The notes beneath the pieces were generated by a model. It made no database searches, was not told the origin of the DNA, and saw nothing but the letters and a program-made list of their open reading frames with translations. The position numbers and the translations under genes were made by a program. Shown one piece after another: positions 8,411 to 16,459 of a stretch of DNA of 64,000 nt (within the stretch, counting starts at the first letter, position 1; each line of letters opens with the position of its first letter). This stretch comes from Pseudomonadota bacterium. Its GTDB lineage: Bacteria > Myxococcota > Myxococcia > Myxococcales > Myxococcaceae. The stretch is from positions 124,001 through 188,000 of the forward strand of contig JAFAFL010000109.1 in assembly GCA_023423535.1 (NCBI GenBank). The letters run 5' to 3'.

Positions 8411-10135
8411 ATGAACACGATCCTCTCGCGCGGTGCCCTCTTTGCCGCGCTGGTGCTGGCGGCCTCCGCCTGCAGGTGTGACACGCAGACCCAGCAGCGC
8501 AACCCGTCGATCGAGGAGCGCGAGAGCTCGGTCGATTTCGGCCACGTGCAGCTCGCGATCGAGCACACGCACACGCTGGTCATCTACAACGCCGGCGCCG
8601 ACTCGCTGAACATCAGCGAGCTGGACGTCTCCAACGGCGTCTTCGGCGTCGTGGAGGAGGCCCCGCTGTCGGTGGGCGTGGGCGAGGAGCTCGAGCTGAC
8701 GCTGACCTTCACCCCGACCGCGAAGGACAAGCGCGAGACGGGAACCCTGCGGATCACGTCCGACGATCCGGAGCGCCCGGTCGTCCGCATCAACCTCTCC
8801 GGCACCGGCGTACAGGCGGTGGCCACCGCGACGCCGAACCCCATCGCCTTCGGCGACGTGTGGGTGGGCGAGAACAAGAGCGTCACCGTCACCGTGCGCA
8901 ACGGCGGCACGAACACGCTGACCGTCATCGGGGCGGAGTTCACCGCCGAGACGCCGGACGCGGTGAGCGGCGATCTCTCTCCGCTGCGCCAGGACATCCC
9001 CGCCGGCGGCGAGGCGAAGGCCACGGTCCGCTTCGAGCCCACCGCGATGAGCGAGTCGGTCCCCGGCGCCATCCGCATGGAGCTGCTGCAGGAGCAGGGC
9101 GGAGAGCTGGTCATTCCCTTCAGCGGCCGCGGCGTGCGCGCGGTCCCGAGGCTCTGTTTCCAGCTCGAGGGCACGGGGTTCGAGACCTGCACCGATCCCA
9201 ACGCGCAGGCGGGGACGGGGAACTCGCTCAACGTGGCGCTGCCGCCGATCTGCGATTCGGTCGTCTCGCCGCCGGATGCCGGCTTCGACCCGTGCAAGGG
9301 CTCGCCGTACCAGCTCAAGGGTCAGGTCTATGTGAAGAACGAGGGCAACGCGCCGGTGAGCTACTCGATGCAGTACCGCGCCGCGGTGGACAAGGCGTGC
9401 GACGGCGGCGTGCCCTCGCGGCCGGACTTCCAGTTCTCCAACGCGCCGATGCCGAGCGCCATCCAGTGGATGGTGCCGACCACCACGCTGGGGCCGACGA
9501 GCGAGACCGCGCCGGTGGAGAGCGTGTACACCGCGACCGCCCACTGCGTGGACGAGGCCTCGGACCAGGCGCAGCTCATCTGGACGCGGCAGCCGGCGCA
9601 ACCCGGCGTCCCGGAGCCCAACCGGCAGCCGAATGTTCTGATCGCCACGCTGCAGGGGCAGTCGAAGCTGCCCTTCGGCGTCCCGCAGAACGTGGCCATC
9701 ACCACCTCCAACGTGCCGCAGGAGGTGTCGGTGGCGGGCGTCGGCAACCAGGGCATCGCGGAGCTGGCGGTCACCAACGTCGAGCTGAAGTGGCTGGTGA
9801 ACCCGACGCCGGCCGGCTCGTGCGGCCCGATCGACGGCGGCTCGCCCTTCGTCTCCTGCACCGGCTTCGAGACGGATCCGGCGAGCTGGTGCTCGCTGTT
9901 TGCCTGGGCGCCGGGACAGGACCCGAACGACAAGGACCTCGCTGATCGCGTGGTGCCGGTGGGCGTGGGGGGCTCGGCGGGGACCCGCGAGCTGGGCCGC
10001 ATCGTCTTCGGACCGGACCCGGCCTCGCCGCCGCCGAACCAGCAGGCGGTGTGCGTGTACGCCGTGTTCACCACCAGCGACCCGTTCCACCCGGAGATCG
10101 TCACCCAGATCAAGGGCACCCGGACGCCGATGTAG
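8411..10135 (+). CDS. Lipoprotein with ASH/HYDIN-type (choice-of-anchor D) repeats
   Basis: 574 residues with a lipobox signal (FAALVLAASAC). Two tandem immunoglobulin-like ASH units are visible: VDFGHVQLAIEHTHTLVIYN followed by FTPTAKDKRETGTLRITSDD, and IAFGDVWVGENKSVTVTVRN followed by RFEPTAMSESVPGAI. The remaining ~300 residues are a Cys-containing beta-rich region (FETCTDPNAQ; FDPCKGSPYQLKG) without a recognised fold. Such proteins are usually surface or periplasmic structural/adhesive factors. The gene follows gpsA by 36 bases. A strong inverted repeat begins 13 bases after its stop and may end its transcript. Confidence 0.75.
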   Translation: MNTILSRGALFAALVLAASACRCDTQTQQRNPSIEERESSVDFGHVQLAIEHTHTLVIYNAGADSLNISELDVSNGVFGVVEEAPLSVGVGEELELTLTFTPTAKDKRETGTLRITSDDPERPVVRINLSGTGVQAVATATPNPIAFGDVWVGENKSVTVTVRNGGTNTLTVIGAEFTAETPDAVSGDLSPLRQDIPAGGEAKATVRFEPTAMSESVPGAIRMELLQEQGGELVIPFSGRGVRAVPRLCFQLEGTGFETCTDPNAQAGTGNSLNVALPPICDSVVSPPDAGFDPCKGSPYQLKGQVYVKNEGNAPVSYSMQYRAAVDKACDGGVPSRPDFQFSNAPMPSAIQWMVPTTTLGPTSETAPVESVYTATAHCVDEASDQAQLIWTRQPAQPGVPEPNRQPNVLIATLQGQSKLPFGVPQNVAITTSNVPQEVSVAGVGNQGIAELAVTNVELKWLVNPTPAGSCGPIDGGSPFVSCTGFETDPASWCSLFAWAPGQDPNDKDLADRVVPVGVGGSAGTRELGRIVFGPDPASPPPNQQAVCVYAVFTTSDPFHPEIVTQIKGTRTPM

Positions 10136-10148
10136 CCGGTGCGGTCCG

Positions 10149-10187
10149 TCGGGCGGCAGTGTCCACTTTTCGGACACTCCCGCCCGA
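10149..10187. terminator. Strong inverted repeat, possible terminator or operator
   Basis: Arms TCGGGCGG-c-AGTGTCC and GGACACT-c-CCGCCCGA pair perfectly except for one internal C/C mismatch, around a 7-base loop (ACTTTTC). It starts 13 bases after the lipoprotein stop and lies ~75 bases before the amidase start. No T-run follows, so it is not a classical intrinsic terminator. The inner TGTCC/GGACA core also has the form of a protein operator. Confidence 0.6.
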
Positions 10188-10261
10188 AATCGATCGGAGA
10201 CGCAACTGCGGCGCCCCCCTTTGCGACAACCGGTCACGGGTCAAAGCACGGGAGAGGCATC

Positions 10262-11239
10262 TTGAGCACGTACACTGTCAGGTCCGGGGACACGCTGTCG
10301 CACATCGCCGCTCGGTACGGCACCACCGTGAATGCGCTGGCCTCGGCCAACGGCATCAAGAACCCCAACCTCATCCGTGTCGGACAGCAGCTCCGCGTGG
10401 GCGGGGCCTCGGCGCCGAAGCCGAAGCCGGCGCCGCAGCCGAAGACCTCGCTCCCCGTCCCGCAGGTGAACCTCCAGAAGGGCAGCCAGGGCACTGCCGT
10501 GCGGCAGCTCCAGACGGCGCTGGTGCGGCTCGGGTACATGAGCCAGCGCGAGATGGACACCGGCCCGGGCGTGTTCGGGCCTCGGACGCAGCAGGCGGTC
10601 ATCCGCTTCCAGAAGGCGCACGGCGTCCCGGGAACGGGCAACTACATGTCGCTGACGCGGGCGGCGCTGACGAAGGCGCTGTCCGGCAAGGCGCCGGGGC
10701 CCACGCCGCCGACCACGCCGACCACGCCCACGCCGCCGACGGGCGGGAACTTCTCGGTGAAGCCGCCGGTGAAGAGCGCGCCCTCGCCGAACTTCAACTC
10801 GCGCGGCGGGACGAAGATCGACACCGTCGTCCTGCACCACACCGCGTCGAACAACGGCGCCGGCGACCTGTCGTGGATGCGCAACTCGCGCAGCGGCGTG
10901 TCGGCGCACTACATGATCGACAAGGACGGGACGATCTACCAGCTGGTGGGTGACGACAAGCGCGCCTGGCACGCGGGCACCAGCCAGCTGCACGGCAAGC
11001 CGACCGACGTGAACTCGCGGTCGCTCGGCATCGAGATCGTCAACGACGGCAGCGGCAAGACGCCCTTCACGGCGGCGCAGTACGCGGCGGTGAACAAGCT
11101 CGTGGGCTACCTGCAGCAGCGCTACGACATCCCCGTCCGCAACATCGTCGGGCACAAGGACGTCGCGGTGCCGCGCGGCCGCAAGAACGATCCCGCGGCG
11201 AACTTCGACTGGAACCGGGCGCTGGCGAACATCCGCTAG
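10262..11239 (+). CDS. N-acetylmuramoyl-L-alanine amidase with LysM and peptidoglycan-binding domains
   Basis: 325 residues from TTG 10262, chosen because GGGAGAGG lies just upstream and the protein then opens directly with a LysM repeat (STYTVRSGDTLSHIAARYG, residues 2-46). A PG_binding_1 domain follows (~70-135: LQKGSQGTAVRQLQTAL; FGPRTQQAVIRFQKAHG), then a Thr/Pro linker. The C-terminal ~165 residues are an Amidase_2/PGRP fold: VVLHHTAS supplies one zinc His, IVGHKDV another, and HYMIDKDGTIYQLV and SLGIEIVN are typical. It would cut between MurNAc and the stem peptide. No signal peptide or membrane helix is visible, so export, if any, is by an unusual route. It faces an L,D-transpeptidase gene that shares the peptidoglycan-binding domain. 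Confidence 0.88.
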   Translation: MSTYTVRSGDTLSHIAARYGTTVNALASANGIKNPNLIRVGQQLRVGGASAPKPKPAPQPKTSLPVPQVNLQKGSQGTAVRQLQTALVRLGYMSQREMDTGPGVFGPRTQQAVIRFQKAHGVPGTGNYMSLTRAALTKALSGKAPGPTPPTTPTTPTPPTGGNFSVKPPVKSAPSPNFNSRGGTKIDTVVLHHTASNNGAGDLSWMRNSRSGVSAHYMIDKDGTIYQLVGDDKRAWHAGTSQLHGKPTDVNSRSLGIEIVNDGSGKTPFTAAQYAAVNKLVGYLQQRYDIPVRNIVGHKDVAVPRGRKNDPAANFDWNRALANIR

Positions 11240-11261
11240 CGGTTGGCCTGAGCGGTTCGGA

Positions 11262-12098
11262 TCAGCGCTGGACCTGCAGGTCCTTCAGCGACTTCACGAT
11301 CGCCACCTTGTCGCCGACCCGCAGGCCCTGGGCGAGAGTGTCCACGTCGGCAGAGACGTGGCGCACGCAGCCGCCGGAGACGTCGAGGCCGAGATCCTTC
11401 GGCGCGTTCGTTCCGTGCAGCTCCTGGCCGGCGCGCGAGCCGTCGAGCTTCGAGAGATCGATGAGGCGGTGCCCGTAGGTTCCCTGCGGGTAGCCCATCC
11501 GCTTCGCGAGCGCGGCGGTGCCCGTCGCGTCGAGGAAGCCGGTCACCTTCAGCACCCCGTTCGGCGTGGGCGACGCGGGCTTGCCCACCGCGTTGCCGAG
11601 GATGGCCTCGAGCTTCCCGTTCGCGTCGAACTTCCAGGTGCGGTGCTCGTCCTTCACCACCACGATGCGCACCGCGTTGCCGTCGAGGCGCGGGACGGGG
11701 ATGTTCAGCGTCTGGCCCTTCTTGCCCGGCGCGGGCGCGAGCTTGTCGAGGGCCATGAGCGTCGCCGCGTCCACGAGGCCGGTGACCTGGACCTCCGGGA
11801 ACATCGACCGGGCGTGGACCTGGAAGTTCCGCACCGCGCGCGCCGACTGCTGGCCGTAGGCGCCGTCCGCACCGCCGAACATGGAGAAGCCCATGTCCAC
11901 CAGCGCCTGCTGAACCGCCTTCACGCCCTCGCCGCGGCTGCCGACCTGCAGCTTGCCAGTGCCGCTCGCGATGAGCTTGAGGTCCGCCGCGTTCGCGAAC
12001 CGCGGGTGCGAGAGCTTCGCGCCGCCGGATGTGGCGCTGGCGCCGGTGCCGGTGGTGGCCGAGGAGGAGACGGAGGGCTTGGGGGTGACGGTGGGCAT
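11262..12098 (-). CDS. L,D-transpeptidase (YkuD fold) with peptidoglycan-binding domain
   Basis: 278 residues. The first ~40 are Ser/Thr/Gly-rich and show no signal peptide. Residues ~48-112 are a PG_binding_1 domain (KLQVGSRGEGVKAVQQALVD; AYGQQSARAVRNFQVHA). The C-terminal ~150 residues fit a YkuD L,D-transpeptidase: VRIVVVKDEHRTWKFDANG, then ASPTPNGVLKV, and the catalytic block HGTNAPKDLGLDVSGGCVRH with the His and nucleophilic Cys. Such enzymes make 3-3 peptidoglycan crosslinks or attach proteins to the wall. It converges on the amidase gene with 22 bases between the stops. The lack of an export signal is odd for a periplasmic enzyme and is shared with that amidase. Confidence 0.85.
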   Translation of the reverse strand: MPTVTPKPSVSSSATTGTGASATSGGAKLSHPRFANAADLKLIASGTGKLQVGSRGEGVKAVQQALVDMGFSMFGGADGAYGQQSARAVRNFQVHARSMFPEVQVTGLVDAATLMALDKLAPAPGKKGQTLNIPVPRLDGNAVRIVVVKDEHRTWKFDANGKLEAILGNAVGKPASPTPNGVLKVTGFLDATGTAALAKRMGYPQGTYGHRLIDLSKLDGSRAGQELHGTNAPKDLGLDVSGGCVRHVSADVDTLAQGLRVGDKVAIVKSLKDLQVQR

Positions 12099-12163
12099 GA
12101 CGCCGTGGTTATCGGGCGTACATGTCCGGAGTTGTCACACATCGGATTGTAACGGGGTTTGAC

Positions 12164-12640
12164 TCAGCGACGGCCGGCCGCGCGCTTCTTGTCCGAGGGC
12201 TCGCCGGAGCTCTCCGGGCCCACGCCCTTCATCCGCCACACGCGCTTGTTGGTCGTGCTCGTGTAGGACATGAGGATGCCGTCCCGCTGCATCTCCTCGA
12301 GGAGCTTGTTCATGCGGAAGGGCTCGAGGCCGGTGGCCTTGGCGAGGTGCTCGGCCGTGGTGCCGCCCATGTCCCGGCGCAGCTCGAGGATGACCTCGCG
12401 CTTGAGCTCGGCCTTCGCCACGCCGTCGAGGTCCTGCGACTTCCACGCGGAGAGGATGCCCGCCGCGATGAGCACCAGCACCACCACGCCGAGCACCGGG
12501 TAGATGATGTGGCTGTTCTGCTCGAGGAACTCGAGGTAGCCCGGGTTCGCCGCGCTCTGCGGCTTCACGATCGGCGGCGGCTCGCCCGGCATCTGGATTT
12601 GCCCGGTGACGACGAGGGCGAGGTGAAGCGAGAGAGTCAT
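12164..12640 (-). CDS. Membrane-anchored protein with cytoplasmic winged-helix-like domain
   Basis: 158 residues. One transmembrane helix (IIYPVLGVVVLVLIAAGIL, ~44-63) is followed by a charged segment and a C-terminal helix-turn-helix-like region (DMGGTTAEHLAKATGLEPFRMNKLLEEMQRDG, given here only in outline: residues ~88-125), then a basic tail ending AAGRR. The pattern of a transcription-factor-like winged helix tethered to the membrane suggests a protein- or DNA-binding sensor, but I do not recognise the family. Start is ATG 12640. No operon partner: it is separated from the L,D-transpeptidase by 65 bases. Confidence 0.6.
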   Translation of the reverse strand: MTLSLHLALVVTGQIQMPGEPPPIVKPQSAANPGYLEFLEQNSHIIYPVLGVVVLVLIAAGILSAWKSQDLDGVAKAELKREVILELRRDMGGTTAEHLAKATGLEPFRMNKLLEEMQRDGILMSYTSTTNKRVWRMKGVGPESSGEPSDKKRAAGRR

Positions 12641-12738
12641 CAGAGGGCGCGGATGCTACGGGCGGACGCTCTGGGCATCAACTTCGCGCGCGGCTGCCCG
12701 GCTGCTCTGCGCGCGCGAGGCGGTAGAGTCCCGCCGCC

Positions 12739-13086
12739 ATGAGGTTCCGTCAGCCTTCGACCTACCTGCTCCTCGCCGTCGCCCTGCTCGTCGCCTTTGG
12801 CGTGTGGCGAATGCTCCGGGACGACTGCGAGCTGCAGTGCTCGGTGGCGGTGCAGGAGGCGCAGAAGCTCGGCGAGGACGGTGCCGTCGAAGACGGGCTG
12901 GTGCTGCTCGATGCGGTGGACGCGAAGTGCGGGTGCGCGCGCGGCTACGAGGGCGACGCGCCGCCTGCGGAGTCGACGATGCGGGCGCTGCTCTCGAAGC
13001 TGATGGAGCAGGGCGACGCCGAGGCGAACGCGCGCGTGACGAAGGAGGCGAAGGGGCCGCTCCTCAAGGAGGCGCTGGCCCGCTGA
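12739..13086 (+). CDS. Small single-pass membrane protein of unknown function
   Basis: 115 residues. A transmembrane helix or uncleaved signal (TYLLLAVALLVAFGVWRML, residues 8-26) anchors a short extracytoplasmic domain with four cysteines (DDCELQC and KCGCARG), which could form two disulfides. The rest is helical and charged, with no catalytic motif. I do not recognise a family. It ends 9 bases before the stop of the convergent hflX gene. Confidence 0.5.
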   Translation: MRFRQPSTYLLLAVALLVAFGVWRMLRDDCELQCSVAVQEAQKLGEDGAVEDGLVLLDAVDAKCGCARGYEGDAPPAESTMRALLSKLMEQGDAEANARVTKEAKGPLLKEALAR

Positions 13087-13095
13087 CCCTCCGCG

Positions 13096-14838
13096 CTACG
13101 CGTGGGCGGGCTCGGCTTCGGTGTCCACGGGCGCGTCTTCTGAGGGCTCCTGGTCATCGGCGTGGCCGTTGCCCCGGCCGTTTGCGTTGCCGCGCGCGCC
13201 ACGGCCCATGTCGCCACCTTCGGCGAAGAGCGCCTCCTCCGCCCGCAGGAGCAGTTCGTCGATGCCGGTGCGGCCGAGCGCGCTGATGGCAACGCCGCCC
13301 TCGTGACGGAGAAGGTCCTCGAGCTCCTCGGGCGGCAGGCCCTCGGCCTTGTTCCAGACCTTCAGGCGCGGCCGGTCCATGAGGTTGAGCCCCGCGAGCA
13401 CGCGCTCCACCGCCTGCACATGCTCCTCGCGCGACGGGTCCTGCGCGTCCACCACGTGGAGCAGCAGGTCCGCGTGCTCGAGCTCCTCCAGCGTGGCGCG
13501 GAAGGCGGCGACGAGGTCCTTCGGCAGGTCGCGGATGAAGCCCACCGTGTCGGTGATGATCACCTCGCGCTCCTTCGGGAAGCGCAGGCGCCGGCTCGTC
13601 GGATCGAGCGTGGCGAAGAGCTTGTCCTCGGCGAGCACCTCGGAGCGGGTCAGCGCGTTGAGCAGGGTGCTCTTGCCCGCGTTGGTGTAGCCGACGATGG
13701 AGATGACCGGCAGGTCGCGGCGGCTGCGCTGCGCGCGGCGCACGCCACGGTCGCGGGAGAGCGCGTCGATGCGCTTCTCGAGGTGGTTGATCCGCTCGCG
13801 CACGCGGCGGCGATCGATCTCCAGCTTCGTCTCGCCGGGGCCTCGTCCGCCGATGCCGCCAGCCAGTCGCGAGAGCCCGGTGTCGCTCTGGGTGAGCCGC
13901 GGCATGAGGTACTTCAGCTGCGCGAGCTCCACCTGCAGCTTGCCGTCCGCGCTCTGCGCGCGCTGCGCGAAGATGTCGAGGATGAGCTGCGTGCGGTCGA
14001 GCACCTTCAATGAGGTCTCCTCCGCGATGTGCCTCGCCTGCGAGGGCGTGAGGTCCTTGTCGAAGATGATGAGGTCCGCCATCAGCTGCATGGCGCGGAG
14101 GTTCAGCTCCTCGAGCTTGCCGCGGCCCACGAGGTAGCGCGGATCCGCGTCGCGCTTCACCTGCAGCACGCGGTCGAGCACCTCCACGCCGGCGGTGCGC
14201 GCCAATTCCGCGAGCTCCGCGAGGGAGGCCTCGGAGGTGCGCCGGTTTCCGTCGAGCGAAACGGCCACGAGGATCGCCCGGTTCTCGCTCTGCACCACAC
14301 GCGCGGTGGCCTGGAGCGCGAACTCCTCCTCCAGCGCCGAGAGCGTGTCCGCCAGGTCCGGCTGGTCGTCGTGCACCGAGGGCAACGACTCCACGCGCCA
14401 GTACTTGCCGGTCCCGTTCTCGGGGATGAGGTGCGCGAACTGGAGGGTGCCGGGAAGCCCGTCATTGCCCACGCCCACCGCGGCGATGAGGTCCAGCCGG
14501 AGCAGCGCGAGGTCGGTGAAGTCGTCGCGGTTGAGCGGCTCGGACTTCAAGTGCGTGTGCACGAGGCGCAGGCCACGCAGACGGATCTGACCGGCGCGCG
14601 CGCGGCCGATGTCCGGAAGCTCGATCTTGTGCGCGTTGCCGACGACGACGTACTCGATCTCGCCCTTGCGGTTGATGAGCACGCCCACCTGCCGGTTCAG
14701 CTCGCGCGAGATCTCGGTGAGGTGACGCGCCAGCTCGGGGCTGACGATCTCGTGGGTGCCCACCCGCCGGCGGTAGGTGTTGCGAAGGTGCCGCAGCTCG
14801 CTCGACTTCAGACCCAGCGTGTTCCCGTAGATTTCCAA
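13096..14838 (-). CDS. hflX: Ribosome-associated GTPase HflX, long form
   Basis: 580 residues from TTG 14838, preceded by GAAGGACAG at good spacing; the frame continues far upstream only because of high GC. HflX binds 50S subunits and splits stalled ribosomes under stress. Residues ~180-340 are the HflX N-domain (LVGRGKLEELNL; LTPSQARHIAEE; GGIGGRGPGETKLE). The G domain has GYTNAGKST (G1, ~383-391), the switch Thr region in FATLDPTSR, DTVGF (G3, ~430) and NKAE (G4, ~496; Asp replaced by Glu). About 150 N-terminal residues precede the part shared with the 426-residue E. coli protein, making this the longer form found in several phyla. The C-terminal tail is Gly/Asn/Asp-rich. It is divergent from the Usp gene across 213 bases with no clear promoter. 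Confidence 0.95.
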   Translation of the reverse strand: MEIYGNTLGLKSSELRHLRNTYRRRVGTHEIVSPELARHLTEISRELNRQVGVLINRKGEIEYVVVGNAHKIELPDIGRARAGQIRLRGLRLVHTHLKSEPLNRDDFTDLALLRLDLIAAVGVGNDGLPGTLQFAHLIPENGTGKYWRVESLPSVHDDQPDLADTLSALEEEFALQATARVVQSENRAILVAVSLDGNRRTSEASLAELAELARTAGVEVLDRVLQVKRDADPRYLVGRGKLEELNLRAMQLMADLIIFDKDLTPSQARHIAEETSLKVLDRTQLILDIFAQRAQSADGKLQVELAQLKYLMPRLTQSDTGLSRLAGGIGGRGPGETKLEIDRRRVRERINHLEKRIDALSRDRGVRRAQRSRRDLPVISIVGYTNAGKSTLLNALTRSEVLAEDKLFATLDPTSRRLRFPKEREVIITDTVGFIRDLPKDLVAAFRATLEELEHADLLLHVVDAQDPSREEHVQAVERVLAGLNLMDRPRLKVWNKAEGLPPEELEDLLRHEGGVAISALGRTGIDELLLRAEEALFAEGGDMGRGARGNANGRGNGHADDQEPSEDAPVDTEAEPAHA

Positions 14839-15051
14839 TCTGTCCTTCGCTCCCCTGGCGGGCCCACGTGGCCCTGGCGCAACACGGTGTAACCACCGCG
14901 GGCTCCCGATACATCCGCGAGTGCCGCCCGGATGCTGACCCGGAGACGACGCGCTGCGCAATCGTTGCGTCTGCCCGCCCGCCTTCCTGCCGACGACGGC
15001 GGACCGGGAGGGGGGCTGGTCCGCGGGGCGAATCGTGGCGAGACCCAACCC

Positions 15052-16398
15052 ATGGCGATCGTCTGCGGAATCGACTTCACCGCCCCCTCGCTGCGCGCGG
15101 CGTCCACCGCGGCGTGGATGGCTGCCCGGCGCAAGAAGCCGTTCCATCTGGTGCACGTGCAGCGGGAGGCGGGCGGCCACGAGACCGAGGTGCGGCTTCG
15201 GCGCGAGGCCGACCGGCTGGCAGCGGAGGCGGAGATCACCGTCACGCCGCGGGTGCTCACCGGGAAGGTGGACGCGGAGCTGGTGCGCTACGCGGAGGAG
15301 GTGGGCGCAAAGCTCGTGGTCATCGGCGCGTTGGGGAACCGGTCGCCGGAGGCGTTCCAGCTCGGAGGAAACGCGGAGCGGATCGCGCAGGCCGCGACGG
15401 TGCCGGTGCTCGTGCTCCGCCGTCACGAGGCCTTCGATGAGTGGCTCGGAGGCAGGCGCCCGCTGGAGGTGTTCGTCGCCTTTGACCGCACCGGCGTGGC
15501 GCCGCAGACGCTCGCGCTGGTGAAGGAGCTGCGCTGCATGCGGCCCTGCAACGTGACCGTGCTGCACCTCTATTGGGCGGCGGAGGAGTTCTACCGGCTC
15601 GGCATGGGCACGCGGCGGGACTCGGTGGATCGCGACCCGGAGGTGGAGCGCGTGCTCGAGCGCGAGCTGCGCGCGGCGGTGGAGGGGCTGCCGGGAGAGG
15701 GCGAGGTGAACCTGCGGCTGGAGACCGCGGTGGGTCGTGCGTCGGATCAGATCATCGACAGCTCGGTGCTCGCGCGCGCGGACGTGGTGGTGGTGGGGAT
15801 GCATCGGAGGAACCTCGTGGAGAGGCTGTGGAGCGGGTCCACGTCGAGGGCGGTGCTGCGTCGCGCGCCGTCGTCGGTGGGGTCGGTGCTGGAGGGCGAG
15901 CAGCCGCAGCAGCAGGCCCCGGAGGGCTCGCCGCGGATCGCCTCGGTACTGGTGGCGACGGACCTGTCGGCGGTGGGAAACGACGCGGTGCCGTGGGCCT
16001 GCGCGCTGCTTCCCCGAGGCGGCATCGTTCACCTGATGCACGTGGTGGAGCTCGAGGCGCGTCTGTCTGCGGCGCCCCCGCGCGACGTGTTCGAAGGGCC
16101 GTGGAGCGCGGAGGAGCAGGCGGCGCTGCAGAGCGCGGAGGAGCAGTTGGGCGCGCTGGTGCCGGCCGATGCACAGGCGCGCGGCGTGTCGGTCCGGCCC
16201 ATTGCGATCGGCGGCGCGGCGTCGGCGACCGCGATCCTGCAGGCGGCGGAGCGGCTCGGCGTGGACGCGATCGTGCTCGGTACGCGAGGGAGGACGGGCG
16301 TGGCGCGCGCGGTGCTCGGCAGCGTGGCGCAGGAGGTGGCGCTGCAGAGCCCGAGGCCGGTGCTCCTCGTGCGCGGGCAGAAGGGGCAGGGCGGGTGA
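15052..16398 (+). CDS. Universal stress protein with three tandem Usp domains
   Basis: 448 residues from ATG 15052. Three Usp units follow each other: ~1-125 (AIVCGIDFTAPSLRAA ... LVVIGALGNRSPEAF ... VLVLRR), ~138-285 (LEVFVAFDRTGVAPQTLALV ... VVVVGMHRRNLVERLWSGSTS) and ~300-448 (ASVLVATDLSAVGNDAVPW ... VLGTRGRTGVARAVLGSVAQ). Only the third keeps a full ATP-binding GxxGx9GS-type motif; the first two are altered at the same place. Usp proteins usually have one or two domains and act in stress survival. The gene may be read on into proB, 61 bases downstream. Confidence 0.85.
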   Translation: MAIVCGIDFTAPSLRAASTAAWMAARRKKPFHLVHVQREAGGHETEVRLRREADRLAAEAEITVTPRVLTGKVDAELVRYAEEVGAKLVVIGALGNRSPEAFQLGGNAERIAQAATVPVLVLRRHEAFDEWLGGRRPLEVFVAFDRTGVAPQTLALVKELRCMRPCNVTVLHLYWAAEEFYRLGMGTRRDSVDRDPEVERVLERELRAAVEGLPGEGEVNLRLETAVGRASDQIIDSSVLARADVVVVGMHRRNLVERLWSGSTSRAVLRRAPSSVGSVLEGEQPQQQAPEGSPRIASVLVATDLSAVGNDAVPWACALLPRGGIVHLMHVVELEARLSAAPPRDVFEGPWSAEEQAALQSAEEQLGALVPADAQARGVSVRPIAIGGAASATAILQAAERLGVDAIVLGTRGRTGVARAVLGSVAQEVALQSPRPVLLVRGQKGQGG

Positions 16399-16459
16399 CC
16401 CTCGCGGACGTCTCGCGGGCGCTGGTCGGCGCTGAGGGCCCGGCATAGGTTCCGCGCCC

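Noticed and set aside
14839..15051. GGGCCCACGTGGCCC-like string as an operator between hflX and the Usp gene.
   Set aside because: Only the central CCACGTGG is a true palindrome; in DNA this GC-rich such strings are common and nothing else supports a site.
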